Positions 4,929 to 7,366 of a DNA stretch of 7,366 nt are shown here, one piece after another. Source of the DNA: an uncultured Muribaculaceae bacterium. GTDB taxonomy: Bacteria > Bacteroidota > Bacteroidia > Bacteroidales > Muribaculaceae. The notes beneath the pieces were generated by a model that had not been told where the DNA came from, made no database searches, and worked only from the letters and a program-made list of their open reading frames with translations. Position 1 is the stretch's first letter, and the number at the start of each line of letters is the position of its first letter. Location: positions 1 through 7,366 of the forward strand of contig CAJTYD010000094.1 in the NCBI GenBank assembly GCA_910583775.1, read 5' to 3'. Both the position numbers and the translations under genes were made by a program.

Positions 4929-4996
4929 TAAGAAATGATGAGCTAAGCAGAAATCAAAACAATTTAAAAATTACTAATAATTAATCTACAACTGCT

Positions 4997-6025
4997 ATGT
5001 GGTTATCAAGCTCGTCTGTAGGACGTAAGTTCATCATGGCCCTCACGGGTGCATGCCTCGTCCTATTCGTAACTTTTCACTGTTTGATGAACTCCGTAGC
5101 CATCCTCTGGCCGACCGCCTACAACACCATTTGCGAGATCTTAGGCGCAAACTGGTATGCGTTGGTAGCCTCCGCCGGACTGGCTGTGTTAGTCATCTTA
5201 CATATTATCTATGCCGTGATACTGACGCTGCAGAACCGTAAGGCCCGCGGAAGCGAGCGTTACGCAATAAGCCGTCGTCCCAAAACGGTAGAATGGTCGT
5301 CACAGAACATGTTCGTTCTCGGCGTCGTGATTCTCGCCTTCCTCGTTGTCCACCTCATCCAGTTCTGGGCAAAGATGCAGCTCGCCGAGATCACAGGCTC
5401 CGAGGGATCGATACCTCCTGCCGCCGGCACGCTCTTCCTGCAGGTAGCCTTCTCCGAGGTATGGACACCGATCGTCTACATCATCGGCTTCATCGCCCTC
5501 TGGTTCCACATGAACCACGGTTTCTGGTCGATGTTCCAGTCTGTAGGCTGGGACAACGCCATCTGGATCCCACGTCTGAAAAAGATCGCCTGCTGGTGGG
5601 TATCGATCGTGATCGCCCTCTTCGTGGCTCAGGCAATCGTCTTCACCGTCATGGCCCACAAGAACTACTATCTTGAGAACCAGGAGCTCCGCAACCAGTA
5701 TAAAGACATGGTAGCCGACATGGTAGGCGCCAAGATGGGAGAGAACGGCACTGCCATCGCCGATCAGATCAAGGCAATGCCTTACGACCAGGTTACAGGC
5801 GCCATCCGCCAGTCAGTACAGGGTCTGAAGGCACAGATCGACCAGACCAACACCCCGGAAGGCAAGGAATACATGAAGAGCCAGCCGGAAATGGCCAAGC
5901 AGCTCGAACTGATGAAACAGCAGTATGAGGCTTTCGAAAGCGCAGCCAAAGTATTCGACTTCATCGAAAAGAACGATAACAAACCCGAATTACAATTACC
6001 CGGACAACCCGGACAACCCTATTGA
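4997..6025 (+). CDS. sdhC: Succinate dehydrogenase/fumarate reductase cytochrome b subunit with long C-terminal extension
   Basis: This is the membrane anchor of complex II, a one-subunit diheme b type that passes electrons between the quinone pool and the flavoprotein/iron-sulfur subunits. Five hydrophobic helices lie at about 12-34, 52-78, 104-124, 146-171 and 198-220. Likely heme b histidines are His28, His69, His119 and His171, one in each of helices I, II, III and IV; the HxxxG spacing at 171-175 matches the B. subtilis fourth ligand. The family normally ends near 225-235 aa. Here a hydrophilic tail of about 120 residues follows: a helical, Met/Gln/Glu/Lys-rich stretch (about 224-325) that may form a coiled coil, and a Pro/Gly tail PGQPGQPY encoded by a 9-bp DNA repeat (5999-6016). 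With the usual topology the tail would be periplasmic (inferred). sdhA starts 8 bases after the stop, so the two form an operon. The N-terminus MWLSSSSVGRK supports this ATG; no Shine-Dalgarno is seen. Confidence 0.93.
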   Translation: MWLSSSSVGRKFIMALTGACLVLFVTFHCLMNSVAILWPTAYNTICEILGANWYALVASAGLAVLVILHIIYAVILTLQNRKARGSERYAISRRPKTVEWSSQNMFVLGVVILAFLVVHLIQFWAKMQLAEITGSEGSIPPAAGTLFLQVAFSEVWTPIVYIIGFIALWFHMNHGFWSMFQSVGWDNAIWIPRLKKIACWWVSIVIALFVAQAIVFTVMAHKNYYLENQELRNQYKDMVADMVGAKMGENGTAIADQIKAMPYDQVTGAIRQSVQGLKAQIDQTNTPEGKEYMKSQPEMAKQLELMKQQYEAFESAAKVFDFIEKNDNKPELQLPGQPGQPY

Positions 6026-6033
6026 TAAGCGAT

Positions 6034-7366
6034 ATGGAAACAACGAAAGATAATATCAGAGTAATGAATCCGGCCGATTCCAAGATCCCGGAGGGTCCTG
6101 TCGCTGAGAAATGGACCAACTATAAAGCTCATCAGAAGCTCGTCAATCCGGCCAACAAGCGCAAGCTTGACGTGATCGTGGTAGGAACCGGCCTCGCCGG
6201 CGCTTCGGCAGCCTCCACTCTCGCGGAGCTCGGTTTCAACGTACTCAACTTCTGTATCCAGGATAGCCCGCGCCGCGCCCACTCGATCGCAGCGCAGGGC
6301 GGTATCAACGCCGCCAAGAACTATCAGAACGACGGCGACTCCGTTTACCGACTCTTCTACGACACGGTGAAGGGCGGCGACTACCGTGCCCGCGAGGCCA
6401 ACGTCTACCGTCTTGCCGAAGTATCGAACAATATCATCGACCAGTGTGTGGCACAGGGTGTTCCCTTCGCCCGCGAATACGGCGGTCTTCTTGCCAACCG
6501 TTCGTTCGGAGGCGCCCAGGTAAGCCGTACATTCTACGCCAAAGGCCAGACCGGCCAGCAGCTCCTTCTCGGCGCATACTCTTCTCTGAACCGCCAGATC
6601 CAGCTGGGCAAGGTTAAGAGCTACAACCGCTACGAGATGCACGAGCTCGTGATGATCAAGGACAAGGACGGCGTTGAGCGCGCACGCGGCATCATCGCCA
6701 AGAACCTCGTCACAGGCAAGTTCGAGCGCTTCGCAGCCCACGCAGTGGTTATCGCCACCGGCGGCTACGGCAACACCTACTTCCTCTCCACCAACGCCAT
6801 GGGCTGCAACGTATCGGCAGCAATGGCATGCTACCGCAAGGGAGCATATTTCGCAAACCCCGCTTTCGTACAGATCCACCCGACCTGTATTCCGGTTCAC
6901 GGCGACAAACAGTCGAAACTGACCCTTATGTCGGAGTCGCTCCGTAACGACGGCCGCATCTGGGTGCCTAAGAAACTCGAAGACGCCGTACGTCTGCAGA
7001 AAGGCGAGATAAAGGGCAGCGACATCCCCGAAGAGGACCGCGACTACTATCTGGAGCGCCGTTATCCGGCATTCGGAAACCTCGTTCCGCGTGACGTTGC
7101 ATCGCGCGCCGCCAAAGAGCGCTGCGACAAGGGCTTCGGCGTCAACAACACCGGCCTCGCAGTGTTCCTCGACTTCTCCGAAGCCATCAACCGCCTGGGC
7201 ATCGACGTTGTTCGCCAGCGCTACGGCAACCTCTTCGACATGTACGAGGAGATCACCGACGTCAACCCCGGTGAGTTCGCACGCGAAGAGAACGGCGTTA
7301 ACTACTACAACCCGATGATGATCTTCCCCGCCATCCACTACACAATGGGCGGCATCTGGGTAGACT
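6034..7366 (+). CDS. sdhA: Succinate dehydrogenase/fumarate reductase flavoprotein subunit (3' partial)
   Basis: The first 444 residues are visible; the frame is open at the window end, and the family is usually about 600-660 aa. This catalytic subunit interconverts succinate and fumarate on the cytoplasmic face of complex II and passes electrons to the iron-sulfur subunit, probably encoded next. Landmarks are the FAD-binding GTGLAG (51-56), the covalent-FAD histidine His83 in AHSIAAQGG, the second FAD motif ATGGYGNTY, and active-site residues His282 (QIHPT), Arg353 (PRDVASRA, the proton-shuttle arginine) and His435 (HYTMGGIWVD). All are intact. The sequence looks like the Bacteroides-type enzyme used mainly as fumarate reductase in anaerobic succinate/propionate formation (inferred from the organism type). 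ATG 6034 is taken because it follows sdhC by 8 bases; Met11 (6064) precedes the conserved DSKIP...GP region and is a possible alternative start. Confidence 0.96.
   Translation, partial: METTKDNIRVMNPADSKIPEGPVAEKWTNYKAHQKLVNPANKRKLDVIVVGTGLAGASAASTLAELGFNVLNFCIQDSPRRAHSIAAQGGINAAKNYQNDGDSVYRLFYDTVKGGDYRAREANVYRLAEVSNNIIDQCVAQGVPFAREYGGLLANRSFGGAQVSRTFYAKGQTGQQLLLGAYSSLNRQIQLGKVKSYNRYEMHELVMIKDKDGVERARGIIAKNLVTGKFERFAAHAVVIATGGYGNTYFLSTNAMGCNVSAAMACYRKGAYFANPAFVQIHPTCIPVHGDKQSKLTLMSESLRNDGRIWVPKKLEDAVRLQKGEIKGSDIPEEDRDYYLERRYPAFGNLVPRDVASRAAKERCDKGFGVNNTGLAVFLDFSEAINRLGIDVVRQRYGNLFDMYEEITDVNPGEFAREENGVNYYNPMMIFPAIHYTMGGIWVD

Noticed and set aside
6019..7338. A 439-codon open frame on the minus strand opposite sdhA
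   Set aside because: It is the antisense of a clear SdhA with all catalytic residues. The strong C/G third-position bias of sdhA removes stops on the opposite strand, and the product has no recognisable domain.

Overview
The window looks like a chromosomal piece of a Bacteroidales bacterium, possibly close to Muribaculaceae; the family level is a guess. The grounds are three promoters with the Bacteroidetes -33/-7 pattern (TTG or TTTG, then TAnnTTTG), A/T-rich leaders without a Shine-Dalgarno sequence, a Bacteroides-type succinate dehydrogenase/fumarate reductase operon (one-subunit diheme cytochrome b followed by the flavoprotein), and a perR-rubrerythrin pair typical of anaerobes. The housekeeping genes favour C/G-ending codons. 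The gene fragment at the left edge and the repeat-rich centre do not.

Layout. (1) 1-263: C-terminal end of an unrecognised plus-strand gene, followed by a 60-nt bulged hairpin (300-359). (2) 377-1504, minus strand: perR and rbr in an apparent operon. A promoter with a 7-2-7 palindrome inside its -33/-7 spacer precedes it, and a strong intrinsic terminator follows it. This is an anaerobe's peroxide-defence unit: a PerR/Fur-type sensor and the peroxidase it probably controls. (3) 1543-3253: a REP/RAYT island. A 327-aa HUH/Y1 (REP-associated transposase-like) protein sits among hairpin repeats that share an 11-base 5' sequence ending in GTGG, followed by a 5-bp stem with a 4-nt loop. Four tandem copies and one inverted copy lie upstream, and one further copy lies just downstream. 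The protein carries a C-terminal alpha/beta domain beyond the nuclease. (4) 3256-4536, minus: metY, O-acetylhomoserine sulfhydrylase. (5) 4614-4763, minus: tRNA-Arg(UCU) with encoded CCA, its own promoter and terminator. (6) 4823-7366, plus: promoter, about 140-nt potentially structured leader, sdhC with an unusual C-terminal extension of about 120 residues, and the first 444 codons of sdhA, which runs off the window.

The most novel material is the RAYT island: a candidate Bacteroidales REP family beside its likely cognate HUH protein, with an added domain of unknown role. The sdhC extension and the hairpin at 300-359 come next. Everything here was read by eye; no homology search or folding program was run.
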